Positions 1-7,531 of a stretch of DNA of 64,000 nt are shown here, one piece after another. The DNA is taken from assembly GCF_014174375.1 (NCBI RefSeq), contig NZ_JABEQE010000010.1, positions 1-64,000 of the forward strand, in the 5' to 3' direction. The DNA is from Gluconacetobacter asukensis (lineage in GTDB: Bacteria > Pseudomonadota > Alphaproteobacteria > Acetobacterales > Acetobacteraceae). Both the position numbers and the translations under genes were made by a program. Under the pieces are notes generated by a model. That model was not told the DNA's origin. It did no database searches and worked only from the letters and a program-made list of their open reading frames with translations. Numbering within the stretch: position 1 is the stretch's first letter; every line of letters starts with the position of its first letter.

Positions 1-219
1 GCGCGGACAACAGACCCCCAATCCCCGCCAAGAAGAGATACAGAACGCATCTTTCTCTTGAATCATAAGTCGGACACTCAATTCAATCCATTACCTTCGC
101 GCCTATGGGGCTCTGCCCTGGACCCGGCAGGGCCTGAGGCCCTGCACCCCAATCATTTGATAACGAATGGGTTTCCAAAGGGCGTTGCCCTTTGGTGGGT
201 CAAGGGCAACGTCCTTGTC
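1..219. repeat. Intergenic GC-rich hairpin repeat block
   Basis: No gene is visible here. The stretch holds at least two perfect hairpins: GCAGGGCC-TGA-GGCCCTGC at 127-145 and CCAAAGGGC-GTT-GCCCTTTGG at 175-195. It lies just downstream of the Trm112-like gene on the minus strand. Multi-hairpin blocks of this kind are common between genes of acetic acid bacteria, and this one could act as a transcription terminator or a REP-like repeat. The family assignment is from memory. Confidence 0.5.
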
Positions 220-411
220 TCAGGCGTCGAGCGAACGGGCCTCGTCGGGCAGCATGATGGGAATGCCGTCGCGGATCGGAAAGGCCAGGCCGGCCTGGCG
301 GCTGATCAGTTCCCCGGCCTCGCGATCATAGATCAGCGGCCCCTTGGTGACGGGGCAGACCAGGATCGACAGCAGGCGCGGGTCCAGAGGGGGCTGGGCG
401 GTTTCGGTCAT
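220..411 (-). CDS. Trm112 family protein (UPF0434/YcaR type)
   Basis: A 63-residue protein with the Trm112 fold signature: [14 protein letters not shown] near the N-terminus, then a basic/acidic middle, and [12 protein letters not shown] near the C-terminus. Family members are small zinc-ribbon-like proteins. Eukaryotic Trm112 activates methyltransferases, but the bacterial role is not settled. Only one of the usual zinc cysteines is present (ILVCPVTKG), as in many YcaR-type members. The ATG at 411 is preferred because AGGAGA lies about 8 nt upstream; a longer in-frame start at 462 has no such site. It is the last gene of the leftward run after thioredoxin and the LON-domain protein. Confidence 0.85.
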   Translation of the reverse strand: MTETAQPPLDPRLLSILVCPVTKGPLIYDREAGELISRQAGLAFPIRDGIPIMLPDEARSLDA

Positions 412-477
412 CGGCTGGTCTCCTGTACGCATGGCCGGTTGCGGAGGCAGCCCATCCGGCACCGTGTGGATGGGGCC

Positions 478-1146
478 TCACACCGGTGGGTGAGATGCAT
501 CGTCGCCGGGCTCATGTCCAGCCAGTTCCAGCAGGGTCTGCAATGTCCGCGCCCGGTCGTTCAGCGAGGCGGATTCGAGCAGCGCCTGTTTTTCGGCGGC
601 GGGGAAGGGGCAGATCATCGGCAGGGTGATCAGCAGCGTCTCGTCATCCATCTGCTCGATCACGTTCCAGCGCGTGCCGAATCCCCGCAGGCTGCAATAG
701 CGCCGCAGCGCCGTCAGCATGCGGCTGCGATCGAAGAACAGGTCCGCACTGTCCGTCAGGTCGCTGGCGAAGGACGACACATCGATTCGCGCCCGACGAT
801 AGCCACGGTGCAGGCCGGTTTCGCGCAACAGGCGGAACCGGGCCAGGCCGGTCAGCGTCACGGCATAGGTTCCGTCGGCCCGTTCGGTCAGCGAGGTCAC
901 ACGCCCGACGGCGCCGATATCGTACAGGGGCGGGAACTGATCCTCGCCGTTCTCGCCATCCTCGTCGTCCATGGCATCGTCACGCGGCTGGATCATGCCG
1001 ATCAGCCGGTTCCCGGCCAGCGCGTCCTCAAGCAACGCGACATAGCGCGGCTCGAAGACATTCAGCGGCAGCTTGCCCCGTGGCAGCAGCAGGACCTCGC
1101 GGAGCGGGAACAGGCCCAGTTCGGCCGGCATGTCCGCCAGCGTCAT
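478..1146 (-). CDS. LON peptidase substrate-binding domain protein
   Basis: About 222 residues matching the stand-alone LON N-terminal (PUA-like) domain: LGLFPLREVLLLPRGKLPL followed by NVFEPRYVALLEDAL, then the GAVGRVTSL and GLARFRLL strands typical of the fold. No Lon AAA+ or Ser-Lys protease domain follows, so it is not Lon itself. Its biochemical role is unknown, and a part in protein quality control is only inferred from the domain and from the thioredoxin-TPR gene just upstream. The ATG at 1146 is used. A GTG at 1215 lies one base past the thioredoxin stop and would add 23 residues by translational coupling, so the start is uncertain. Confidence 0.85.
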   Translation of the reverse strand: MTLADMPAELGLFPLREVLLLPRGKLPLNVFEPRYVALLEDALAGNRLIGMIQPRDDAMDDEDGENGEDQFPPLYDIGAVGRVTSLTERADGTYAVTLTGLARFRLLRETGLHRGYRRARIDVSSFASDLTDSADLFFDRSRMLTALRRYCSLRGFGTRWNVIEQMDDETLLITLPMICPFPAAEKQALLESASLNDRARTLQTLLELAGHEPGDDASHPPV

Positions 1147-1216
1147 GTCCCGCAGGCGCGGGACAGCACGGGGAACGTCGTCGTCGATCAACGCTGGCAG
1201 GCCATGGGGGCGCACG

Positions 1217-2215
1217 TCATGAAAACAGCAGCGAGGACATGCGCCGCCGCGCCTGCAAGGTCGCGGGGTCGTCATGCCCCCAGGCTTCGAACAACCGGAT
1301 CAGCTGCAGCCGCGCGGCATCGTCATTCCAGCCGCGATCCTGCCGCATGATGCTCAGCAACTCGTCGGCGGCTTCCTGCCGCAGGCCCGCCGCGTTCAGC
1401 GCCGCCGCCAGCTCATAGCGTGCTTCATGATCGGCCGGGTTGGCGGCCAGGCGCCGGCGCAGCTCCTCGGCGGCCTCGGCGGCCTTGCGGCCTTCACGCT
1501 TCAGGTCCAGGGCCGCGCGGGCACCGGTGATTTCCGCATGTTCGGCGATCTTGGCCGGCACGTCGGCCAGGGCGGCCTCGGCGGCGTCCTCGTCCCCCAT
1601 GGCGATCAGGGCGCGTGTCAGCCCGCCCCAGGCGGCCGGGTTTTCGGGCTCGATCTCGATGGTCTGGGAATACAGCCCGGCCGCTTCCTCGGCGCTGCCG
1701 GCATCCAGTGCGGCGCGGGCGGCGGCAATCAGGTCCGCGGCCGGCATGCTGCCGCCCCCCGCCGCCTGCAACAGGCCCTCGACGAAACGCTTGATCTCGC
1801 TTTCCGGCTGCGCGCCCTGGAAAAGGTCGAGAATCTGCCCCTGCCAGAAGGCCGCGACCAGCGGAATGGATTGCAGCGGCAACCCGACCTGCGCCAGCTG
1901 CTGGGCCAGGGCCCGGTTGGCATCCACGTCGATCTTGACCAGCTTGACCCGGCCCCCGGCCGAACGGACGATCTTTTCCAGAACCGGTGTCAGCTGTTTG
2001 CAGGGGCCGCACCAAGTGGCCCAGAAATCGACCAGGACCGGCATGGTCCGGCTGGCTTCCAGCACGTCCTGCATGAACGTGTCCTGGTTGCCGTCGACGA
2101 TCATCCCGGCGTCGTTATGCGCTGCGGCGCTTGCCATCGCAGGGGCCCCCGCTTCGTCAATCAGGCCACCCGCCGGGCGCTGTGCTGCTCGGGACTGACC
2201 GATGATGTACTCCAT
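1217..2215 (-). CDS. cnoX: Thioredoxin-TPR protein, CnoX/YbbN-like
   Basis: A 332-residue protein. A short N-terminal extension is followed by a thioredoxin domain (about residues 40-145) with an intact WCGPCK redox motif and the cis-Pro region SIPL. A helical TPR-like C-terminal half follows (about 155-332, rich in AAxAAL repeats). This is the CnoX/YbbN architecture, a holdase that protects proteins from chlorine stress and hands them to GroEL or DnaK. E. coli CnoX lacks the first cysteine, whereas here both are present, so redox activity is likely. There is no signal peptide, so it should be cytoplasmic. It is the first gene of the leftward run with the LON-domain and Trm112-like genes. Confidence 0.88.
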   Translation of the reverse strand: MEYIIGQSRAAQRPAGGLIDEAGAPAMASAAAHNDAGMIVDGNQDTFMQDVLEASRTMPVLVDFWATWCGPCKQLTPVLEKIVRSAGGRVKLVKIDVDANRALAQQLAQVGLPLQSIPLVAAFWQGQILDLFQGAQPESEIKRFVEGLLQAAGGGSMPAADLIAAARAALDAGSAEEAAGLYSQTIEIEPENPAAWGGLTRALIAMGDEDAAEAALADVPAKIAEHAEITGARAALDLKREGRKAAEAAEELRRRLAANPADHEARYELAAALNAAGLRQEAADELLSIMRQDRGWNDDAARLQLIRLFEAWGHDDPATLQARRRMSSLLFS

Positions 2216-2360
2216 GAAAACCGATCCTGCCTGTTTTTATCGTGCTCTACCGCCGGGTATGGCCCGGCCTCATGCTGACCTTAACATTGTCATCGCCAAC
2301 CTGTCTCACAAGCGGCAAAGCACCCCCGACATAAAAAACCCGGAAGATGACTTTCCCCCC

Positions 2361-2389
2361 TTGTCAGCCGATCTGCTTTCCCTTAAACC
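2361..2389 (+). promoter_or_regulatory. Candidate promoter of tRNA-Gly
   Basis: TTGTCA at 2361-2366 and a weak -10-like TTAAAC near 2383-2388 are separated by 16 nt. The predicted start is about 15 nt before the tRNA. The -10 match is poor, so this is a suggestion from position only. Confidence 0.35.
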
Positions 2390-2409
2390 CCCGTTCACCG
2401 ACACGGTGA

Positions 2410-2484
2410 GCGGGCGTAGCTCAGGGGTAGAGCACAACCTTGCCAAGGTTGGGGTCGTGGGTTCGAATCCCATCGCCCGCTCCA
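2410..2484 (+). tRNA. tRNA-Gly (anticodon GCC)
   Basis: A full cloverleaf can be folded. The acceptor arm GCGGGCG pairs with CGCCCGC. The anticodon loop TTGCCAA carries GCC, the T-arm contains GGTTCGAATCC, and the gene ends in TCCA with the CCA encoded. From 2434 onward the gene is also the left attachment repeat of the prophage, so in the lysogen its anticodon and T-arm half is the phage-borne copy. The product should be unchanged because the repeat is perfect. Confidence 0.97.
2434..2484 (+). repeat. attL, 51-bp direct repeat
   Basis: Runs from the anticodon arm (ACAACCTTGCC...) to the terminal CCA of tRNA-Gly. It is identical to 41442-41492. Flanking bases differ on both sides (C versus T before, A versus G after), which fixes the limits of the repeat. 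Confidence 0.95.
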
Positions 2485-2597
2485 AGAAAACAGCAGTTTT
2501 CTACGGAATTTAACCGCTCCCGTTTCGGTTCAATCGGACATAACTGGACAGAACGCTTGGAGAACATGCCAAGCGATTTGGGCACGGGCTGGGCAAG

Positions 2598-3626
2598 CTA
2601 TGTGAGCCGCCTGATGGCATCTGCCATGTGGTCCGCGCTGACTGCAGCATACCTCTGAACCATCGCCGGGCTGCTCCATCCGCCTAGACGCATCAGCGTC
2701 ACGAGATCGCACCCGGTCATCACCATCCACGATGCCCAATGGTGCCGCCATGAATGGGGCGTAAACCCGACGATGCCAGCGCGCTTGCATGCTGTCCGAT
2801 GGGCTTTGGTGATCGGGTTCCCACCCTCCTTTTTCTCAGCCGTATCTGTGTATGGTCTTCCCCACCGGTTCAGGAACACTGGGCCTACGGAGGGGCGTCC
2901 GCATGCAATCCATATCTCCCGCAGCGCATCAAACACGCGCGGGTGCATTGGAACGGACCGCTGGCGCCCGCTCTTGCTCTTCGCCACGAATATTGATCGG
3001 CGCGAGAAATCAACATGCTTCCAGTCGAGCCGGAGAGCCTCAGCCGACCGTAGCCCCTGAAAGCACAGAACCAGAGCGATCGGCCGTACGTGATCGGCAT
3101 AGGATTCCAAAAGCCGATCTTGTTCGGCTTTCGTAAGCCACGCCGCTACTTCCTGGGTCTTTTGCTTCACCACGGATATCCGCGGCGCAACAACTCCATT
3201 CACTTTCGCGCTGGCATTGATTGCGGCCTGGAAAATTGCACGCCATCTTGCTTGTGTCGCCAGCGCCATGCGACGCCCTCGCGTTGACAGCCAGAACTGC
3301 CATGCATTTTCAGCCTGCGATATAGCATAGTGGCCAATGCGCGGGTTCATGTCCGATAGCCGGGCGACATCGTACCGTTCGGGTGGGTTGGGGCCTCCGA
3401 GATAGTCGCTGATGGCTTGGGCGATCGTGATCTTGTTCGCTGTTACACTCGGGCCGTCGATGCGCTCGCTCCGGATACGGGCTTCTTCGGCCGCTCCAAT
3501 AGCTTCAGCATCTGTTCTTGAACGGCATCCTGTATTGACTTCTTTGACGGCGACAGTTTCACGACCGACGCGGACCGTCCCGCGGACGTACCAATAATCA
3601 CCGCGCTTGCGGTAGGATAGGGACAA
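2598..3626 (-). CDS. int: Tyrosine-type site-specific integrase
   Basis: A 342-residue tyrosine recombinase. The N-terminal arm-binding part (YRKRGDYWYVRGTVRVG) is followed by a core-binding domain and a catalytic domain from about residue 160. All catalytic residues can be placed: R193 (GLRSAEAL), K216/K218 (AKSKSGR), H291 and R294 (HSWRHH), W317 (LGGW) and the nucleophile Y326 (VQRYAAVS). It should catalyse integration at the tRNA-Gly site about 115 nt away. Its first 60 or so codons overlap the excisionase-like gene in another frame. It is the last gene of the leftward early arm, so expression in the lysogen depends on read-through or a local promoter. Confidence 0.96.
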   Translation of the reverse strand: MSLSYRKRGDYWYVRGTVRVGRETVAVKEVNTGCRSRTDAEAIGAAEEARIRSERIDGPSVTANKITIAQAISDYLGGPNPPERYDVARLSDMNPRIGHYAISQAENAWQFWLSTRGRRMALATQARWRAIFQAAINASAKVNGVVAPRISVVKQKTQEVAAWLTKAEQDRLLESYADHVRPIALVLCFQGLRSAEALRLDWKHVDFSRRSIFVAKSKSGRQRSVPMHPRVFDALREIWIACGRPSVGPVFLNRWGRPYTDTAEKKEGGNPITKAHRTACKRAGIVGFTPHSWRHHWASWMVMTGCDLVTLMRLGGWSSPAMVQRYAAVSADHMADAIRRLT

Positions 3627-3790
3627 CGCAATGCTTTCTGGATCTGGCCGACATCGGCCTCAGTGAAATAGATTGTCCGGCCGATCTTGATGCATGAGAG
3701 ATTCGGAACGGACGGCAGGTGGCGGCGCAGGGTCTTTTCAGAAATTCCCAAGCGTTGCGCGAGATCGGCGCGGGAGACCAAATCACTCAT
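3443..3790 (-). CDS. Excisionase-like helix-turn-helix protein
   Basis: A 115-residue protein. Residues 1-55 form a MerR/excisionase-type DNA-binding unit: LVSRADLAQRLGISEKTLRR helix-turn-helix, then the wing IKIGRTIYFTEADV. The remaining 60 residues are low-complexity, rich in Ser, Ala and Lys, and lie entirely over the 5' end of the integrase gene in a different frame (184-nt overlap). Position and fold suggest the Xis directionality factor. The long overlap could tie integrase translation to Xis synthesis. The tail may have little function of its own because it is constrained by the int frame. Confidence 0.75.
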   Translation of the reverse strand: MSDLVSRADLAQRLGISEKTLRRHLPSVPNLSCIKIGRTIYFTEADVGQIQKALRCPYPTASAVIIGTSAGRSASVVKLSPSKKSIQDAVQEQMLKLLERPKKPVSGASASTARV

Positions 3791-3983
3791 TCCCTACCTC
3801 CCTGGCCCGCGCTGCCACAATGCCCGGATTCCGCACCTCCGCAATTTTGATCAGTGTCAGGATCGCAGCGGCATCTAGGCCATCCGTTACGGTTCCTTTG
3901 GCCCTCGCATCGGCGTAGATCAGCCGGGCGCGCTCGATCGCCTGCGCCCTCGGCAGGAATCGTGGAGTTATATGGTCAGCCAT
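3783..3983 (-). CDS. Hypothetical early phage protein
   Basis: A 66-residue, mainly helical protein with no recognised domain. Its stop overlaps the start of the excisionase-like gene by 8 nt, and its start overlaps the stop of the next upstream gene by the same amount, so it belongs to the coupled leftward early operon. The overlapping arrangement is the main reason to accept it as a gene. Confidence 0.6.
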   Translation of the reverse strand: MADHITPRFLPRAQAIERARLIYADARAKGTVTDGLDAAAILTLIKIAEVRNPGIVAARAREVGNE

Positions 3984-4317
3984 CGCCCTGTCCCTCCCGG
4001 TCCATAGCCGCGTCGATGGCGGCGCGGACGATGCTCGCCAGTTCGTCGGCCGTAACCAGCATCATGTCGGGCGCGTCGTCTGGAGACGATCTGTCCGGCA
4101 GTTCGGCGACAGCCTGCAGGACAGTAGCGGGCACGTCGTCCAGCGCCTCCCGCAGCCGCTCGTTCTCGGCCTGGAGGGCGGATTTAGCGCGCACCTCGAA
4201 CTCGGCTGCGTGCCGTTCGGCAGTCATGATCGACACGCCATCACCCATTCCGGTCTCGAACATAAGCTCATCGGCCAGTTCTTTAATCTGCTCTTCCCGC
4301 GTCCTGTGCTGGGTCAT
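3976..4317 (-). CDS. Hypothetical early phage protein with coiled coil
   Basis: A 113-residue protein. The first half (REEQIKELADELMFETG, then AKSALQAENERLREAL) has a heptad pattern consistent with a coiled coil; the C-terminal half is acidic. No catalytic motif was seen. The ATG at 4317 overlaps the stop of the upstream winged-helix gene as ATGA, which favours it over the in-frame ATG at 4329. Confidence 0.6.
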   Translation of the reverse strand: MTQHRTREEQIKELADELMFETGMGDGVSIMTAERHAAEFEVRAKSALQAENERLREALDDVPATVLQAVAELPDRSSPDDAPDMMLVTADELASIVRAAIDAAMDREGQGDG

Positions 4318-4523
4318 GCCCGCCTCCAACGGATCGGCGCATCATGCGATCGGGTGATGATCCCCTTGCGCTCCAAAGCCCGCAGCGCCCCGTAAACAGC
4401 CCGCGTAAAAGCACCGAGCCGGCTCGCGACCTGATCCGTGCGGGGATCAAATCCGCCTGATGAGGGTGCGACCGCGTCCAGAACACGCTGCTGCCATGGG
4501 GTCAGTTGCGGTTCCTGGGTCAT
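4314..4523 (-). CDS. Small winged-helix-like protein
   Basis: A 69-residue protein. TPWQQRVLDAV, VASRLGAFTRAVYGALRALE and KGIITRS read as the helices and wing of a MarR/PadR-like winged helix, suggesting DNA binding. This rests on the residue pattern only. It is coupled by short overlaps to genes on both sides in the leftward early operon. Confidence 0.6.
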   Translation of the reverse strand: MTQEPQLTPWQQRVLDAVAPSSGGFDPRTDQVASRLGAFTRAVYGALRALERKGIITRSHDAPIRWRRA

Positions 4524-4798
4524 GGGGCATCTCCTCTAGAGGCGGGCCATCCAGCCTGCCCGCTCATCCTCATCTCCACCAGATCACGAAACCATTTCAG
4601 TTTCTCGATTGCTTCGAATTCGTTCGTCGCCTCCGGAATGCCTGGGACAAGAAGGCTGATCCCATCCTTCGCGTGCCGCGCATTGACCGAAACAACATCG
4701 CGCAATTTGCGGGCAGGCCCTCTTCCGCAAGGAAGATCCCCATTCGGGATAGTCTTCCCAAATTCAATTTTCCTGTCTGCATAGCAATAGGCGTACAT
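4520..4798 (-). CDS. Hypothetical early phage protein
   Basis: A 92-residue protein starting MYAYCYADRKIEFG. It contains GDLPCGRGPARKLRDVV and a tryptophan-containing helical end (IEKLKWFRDLVEM). I recall similar small proteins beside phage recombination genes, sometimes labelled host-nuclease inhibitor, but cannot confirm this. The start at 4798 shares TGATG with the stop of the upstream gene, so it is chosen over the in-frame ATG at 4837. Confidence 0.6.
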   Translation of the reverse strand: MYAYCYADRKIEFGKTIPNGDLPCGRGPARKLRDVVSVNARHAKDGISLLVPGIPEATNEFEAIEKLKWFRDLVEMRMSGQAGWPASRGDAP

Positions 4799-5316
4799 CA
4801 CGAACTCTCCCCCGCATGGCGGATTGCCTTGGCACACTCAGCGCAGGCGAAACGCTCCTGAAAGGCCCCCATCTCACCGCCGGCGTATTGTGGGTCGGCA
4901 AAATCCTCACGCTGCTGTTCGCAGATCCTCGCGCACGCCTCCCGCGTCTCCTGCGCGATCGTGTCGAGCTTGGCGGTCAGTTCGGCGATCTTCGCGTCGC
5001 GGGCGGTGATCTGGACGGCGGCGTCAGATTTGCTGACGAACGCGACAATAGACCGCCCAGGAGTGGTCGCCCAATGTTCTGCCTTCCGTTTGCTGGCAAA
5101 AAGAGAGGGACGGCCCGGCATTGTATACGACGGTCCCCAGCGCACTGTCTCCAGACCGCTCGCCTCGACGGGCATGCCGAGGGCGCTGGAAATGGCGATC
5201 CATTTGTCATATGCATCGTGCTTATCCTCAGCCTCCAGCAATGCATTTTCGAGGAGATCGCATTGCTCGTCCGTCAGCTTCGCCGGAACGAGGTAGTTTG
5301 TCGGTTCGTCCATCAT
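4798..5316 (-). CDS. Hypothetical early phage protein with C-terminal coiled coil
   Basis: A 172-residue protein. The N-terminal 90 residues are of unknown fold. Residues about 105-145 (TARDAKIAELTAKLDTIAQE) form a likely coiled coil. The C-terminus carries spaced cysteines (ACARIC, then FACAECAKAIRHAG) that could bind metal. The start at 5316 shares TGATG with the stop of the methyltransferase-tail gene; a longer open frame to 5469 is the shadow of that gene. No function can be given. Confidence 0.6.
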   Translation of the reverse strand: MMDEPTNYLVPAKLTDEQCDLLENALLEAEDKHDAYDKWIAISSALGMPVEASGLETVRWGPSYTMPGRPSLFASKRKAEHWATTPGRSIVAFVSKSDAAVQITARDAKIAELTAKLDTIAQETREACARICEQQREDFADPQYAGGEMGAFQERFACAECAKAIRHAGESS

Positions 5317-5525
5317 CACTCCGCAGCGATCACCGCCGCCCGATCGAGGGCGGTGACGCGGTTTGCCTGGGCCAGCAGGGTGGCCATGCGTTTGGGGACA
5401 CTGTTGCCGATCAGGCGTATGACCTCGGACTTGGTGAGCCGCCGGTGCTTGCCGTCGATCTCGATCCATTCCGGCAGCGTCAGCTCATGCGCGGCGGCCG
5501 CTTCGGATGGGGCGAGCATATTCAT
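5316..5525 (-). CDS. DNA cytosine-5 methyltransferase C-terminal piece
   Basis: A 69-residue protein. Its core HRRLTKSEVIRLIGNSVPKR followed by MATLLAQAN matches the C-terminal end (motifs IX/X region, RLIGNSVPPxxAxALxxAN) of phage m5C methyltransferases. None of the other motifs is here or in adjacent frames: no PCQ catalytic loop, no SAM-binding FxGxG, no ENV. It keeps clean ATGA/TGATG junctions with both neighbours. It is therefore either a decayed remnant kept as a gene or a small protein that uses this fold piece. It cannot methylate DNA by itself. Confidence 0.65.
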   Translation of the reverse strand: MNMLAPSEAAAAHELTLPEWIEIDGKHRRLTKSEVIRLIGNSVPKRMATLLAQANRVTALDRAAVIAAE

Positions 5526-6211
5526 GCTGCTACCTCGTCGATATTCCGCTGCTGGACCTCAAACGTCAGCGCCCATACCCACGGGTTCGCCTCCCACGAA
5601 TCCGGACCGTTGATGGAATTGAACAGCAATGCAAAGGCAGCTTCCGGGGAGAAGGCGGCTTGCCCGTCTATGGCGGAATACTGCTCCCACCGCAGGGCTC
5701 CGCCGCCGACGCGCTGAACACCTTCGGCGAGAGCATCAGCGCGGCTGATCTCCTGCAACCGCTGCGCGCGGACGTCCGTCACGACCAGCGTCAGTCGGCT
5801 GGCCCAACGGGGCATGTGGAGGGAGGGGCGACGCGGCATCTCATTCAAAATCTCAGGATCATCCTCAGTCGCGAAATGGACAAGATGATAATCCAGCAGA
5901 TCTCCGGGCCGTGCTTTCGGAATTTCCGTCATATAGTCTTGGTGATTGAGACCCCACGTCTCCCGCACCCAGATGCTGTCTCCGGGACGAGCGGGAGCCT
6001 TTATGGCCCACTCATCGAATGTGGCACCGAAAACTTCTTCCCCCGGCCCTTCTTCTCCGTTTCTCATGACGATAGTTGGATGATACGTCCCAATGTGCGG
6101 GCAGCCATCGAAATCGGGCTGTCCCTTCATCACACGACGCGTCTGGGTCTTTCTTCCCTCAAGTAGCGCACGCACCATCGGGGCATTGAAAAGCATCGGG
6201 TGGTCGGTCAT
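5522..6211 (-). CDS. ASCH-domain phage protein
   Basis: A 229-residue protein. The start FNAPMVRALLEGRKTQTRRV and the later PGDSIWVRETWG and TLVVTDVRAQRLQEIS are the hallmarks of a phage ASCH-type (PUA-like) protein. ASCH domains are thought to bind RNA or modified nucleotides. Many phages carry this protein in the early region and its task there is unknown. GINGPDSW-like text near the C-terminus (NSINGPDSWEANPWVW) is also typical. The stop overlaps the next gene's ATG. Confidence 0.8.
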   Translation of the reverse strand: MTDHPMLFNAPMVRALLEGRKTQTRRVMKGQPDFDGCPHIGTYHPTIVMRNGEEGPGEEVFGATFDEWAIKAPARPGDSIWVRETWGLNHQDYMTEIPKARPGDLLDYHLVHFATEDDPEILNEMPRRPSLHMPRWASRLTLVVTDVRAQRLQEISRADALAEGVQRVGGGALRWEQYSAIDGQAAFSPEAAFALLFNSINGPDSWEANPWVWALTFEVQQRNIDEVAA

Positions 6212-6228
6212 GATTTTCCTCCCCGCAC

Positions 6229-6396
6229 CTAGGCCTGCCGCCCGTCACCGTCGCAACCGGCGCAGATCGCCAGGGCCTCGACGGTGCGAAAGACGAACAG
6301 ATCCCGGCCACCCGACCAGGTCGTGCGGACCCAGCCCCGGCCAGCGCAGTCGCGGCAGGCGCGCAGGGCGATGATGATGGCGAGCCAGCAGGTCAT
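6229..6396 (-). CDS. Small zinc-knuckle protein, DnaJ-like CxxCxGxG
   Basis: A 55-residue open frame. Its ATG at 6396 overlaps the stop of the upstream gene (ATGA). Two cysteine pairs, RACRDCAGRGW near residue 14 and AICAGCDGDG near residue 44, match the paired CxxCxGxG zinc motif of the DnaJ cysteine-rich domain. A hydrophobic N-terminus (WLAIIIALR) precedes them. It is likely a structural zinc protein of the early region. The overlap and spaced motifs make it better than the other frames across this stretch. Confidence 0.65.
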   Translation of the reverse strand: MTCWLAIIIALRACRDCAGRGWVRTTWSGGRDLFVFRTVEALAICAGCDGDGRQA

Positions 6397-6656
6397 GCCG
6401 GCACCTGAAGATCGAGAATCCTCCGCGTTTCTTCGTGATCAACCCATCGCGGGTTGAGCATCGTCCGCTGGAGACGCCCATACCGCACACAGTTCATCAG
6501 ATCGGAAAGAGAGCGATTGCGAAGGGCGGCTGCATGCCAGAGGCGCCCGTTGAGGAGAAACCATTCTCGGCTCTCTGCCAGGGCATCTACTAGTTCGCCG
6601 ACGGTCGCTATCCTCTCTCCAGCAATCCACTTGCGCGGCTTCTTCGCCCAACTCAT
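6393..6656 (-). CDS. Hypothetical early phage protein
   Basis: An 87-residue basic protein (starts MSWAKKPRKWIAGERI; middle LVDALAESREWFLLNGRLWHAA). The tryptophan- and arginine-rich composition suggests nucleic-acid contact but no family is recognised. The gene overlaps the stop-start junctions of both neighbours in the early operon. Confidence 0.6.
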   Translation of the reverse strand: MSWAKKPRKWIAGERIATVGELVDALAESREWFLLNGRLWHAAALRNRSLSDLMNCVRYGRLQRTMLNPRWVDHEETRRILDLQVPA

Positions 6657-7531
6657 GCCGGCACCTCTTCCGCATCAGCCTCGGCATGCTCAGCCGCCCG
6701 CTGATGCTCGATCTGCTGCATGTCGGCCATCCGGTCGCTGATCATCGCCTGCACGCGCTCGATGATCTCCGGCGCGATCGGGCGTCCGGCCTCCTGTGCC
6801 TTTTCGACAGTCTGCGCCCATGCGCGCCACTGACCGTCCACGCAGGCGATATCGGTGCATTTCAGCAGCCGCGCATCGAACAGGGCTTCGTAGTCGATCG
6901 GGCGCCGCTCTTCGGTGACGCGAGACTGGGGCGCTGTCGAGCGTTCGGGCGTCACGTCGATGACCGTGCCGCGATAGTTGTCCGGCGGGATATCTGACGC
7001 CTCTTCCGCCGTGATCAGCCCCTTGAGCACATCCGGAAACGCATCGCGCAGAGCGAACCCGCGAGCACGCATCTGGAGCATGCGCTTGGGGTATTGCGTC
7101 CACGGGCCTTGCTTGGACCACAGACCGGCCTTCTTCGCGTCATCCACGCTGAACTCGGCACGCACCGGCTTCTTACCTGTGCGCGTGGCGATGCAGATCG
7201 CGACCATCTTGTCGCCTTCGCCCTCGATGCGCTCTTCGATGTCATCGCATACCGAAGACTGGCGACAGAGAGCGGGCAGTGCATCGCCCCATACGCTCGG
7301 CCGGCCATTCACCACGGCGATATTCTGGATGGCCTGCATCGGCGCCAGGCCGAGTTCAGATCCCATCTGCACGGCGATCATGATATTGCCCGGCTTGCCG
7401 CGGAAGTCCTTCGGCATCAGATCGGAGCCGGCCGCCATCTTGGCGAACTCCATCAGTTCGCCGAACGACTGCGGCTGGAGAACGGGCATCGGCGTGGCGC
7501 CACGGGCGCCAGACTTCACAACGGCATTCAT
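6653..7531 (-). CDS. recT: RecT-family single-strand annealing recombinase
   Basis: A 292-residue protein. The core SFGELMEFAKMAAGSDLMPK, then the GNIMIAVQMGSELGLAPMQA helix, GRPSVWGDALPAL and the basic end of the core KRMLQMRARGFALRDAFPD, are characteristic of phage RecT/Bet-like annealases. It would anneal complementary strands in phage recombination and replication. No RecE/Exo nuclease is adjacent, so a host nuclease or an unrecognised neighbour may supply the 5'-3' resection. The ATG at 7531 overlaps the upstream stop (ATGA) and is favoured over the longer open frame to 7780, whose extension is out-of-frame Gp157 sequence. Confidence 0.88.
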   Translation of the reverse strand: MNAVVKSGARGATPMPVLQPQSFGELMEFAKMAAGSDLMPKDFRGKPGNIMIAVQMGSELGLAPMQAIQNIAVVNGRPSVWGDALPALCRQSSVCDDIEERIEGEGDKMVAICIATRTGKKPVRAEFSVDDAKKAGLWSKQGPWTQYPKRMLQMRARGFALRDAFPDVLKGLITAEEASDIPPDNYRGTVIDVTPERSTAPQSRVTEERRPIDYEALFDARLLKCTDIACVDGQWRAWAQTVEKAQEAGRPIAPEIIERVQAMISDRMADMQQIEHQRAAEHAEADAEEVPA

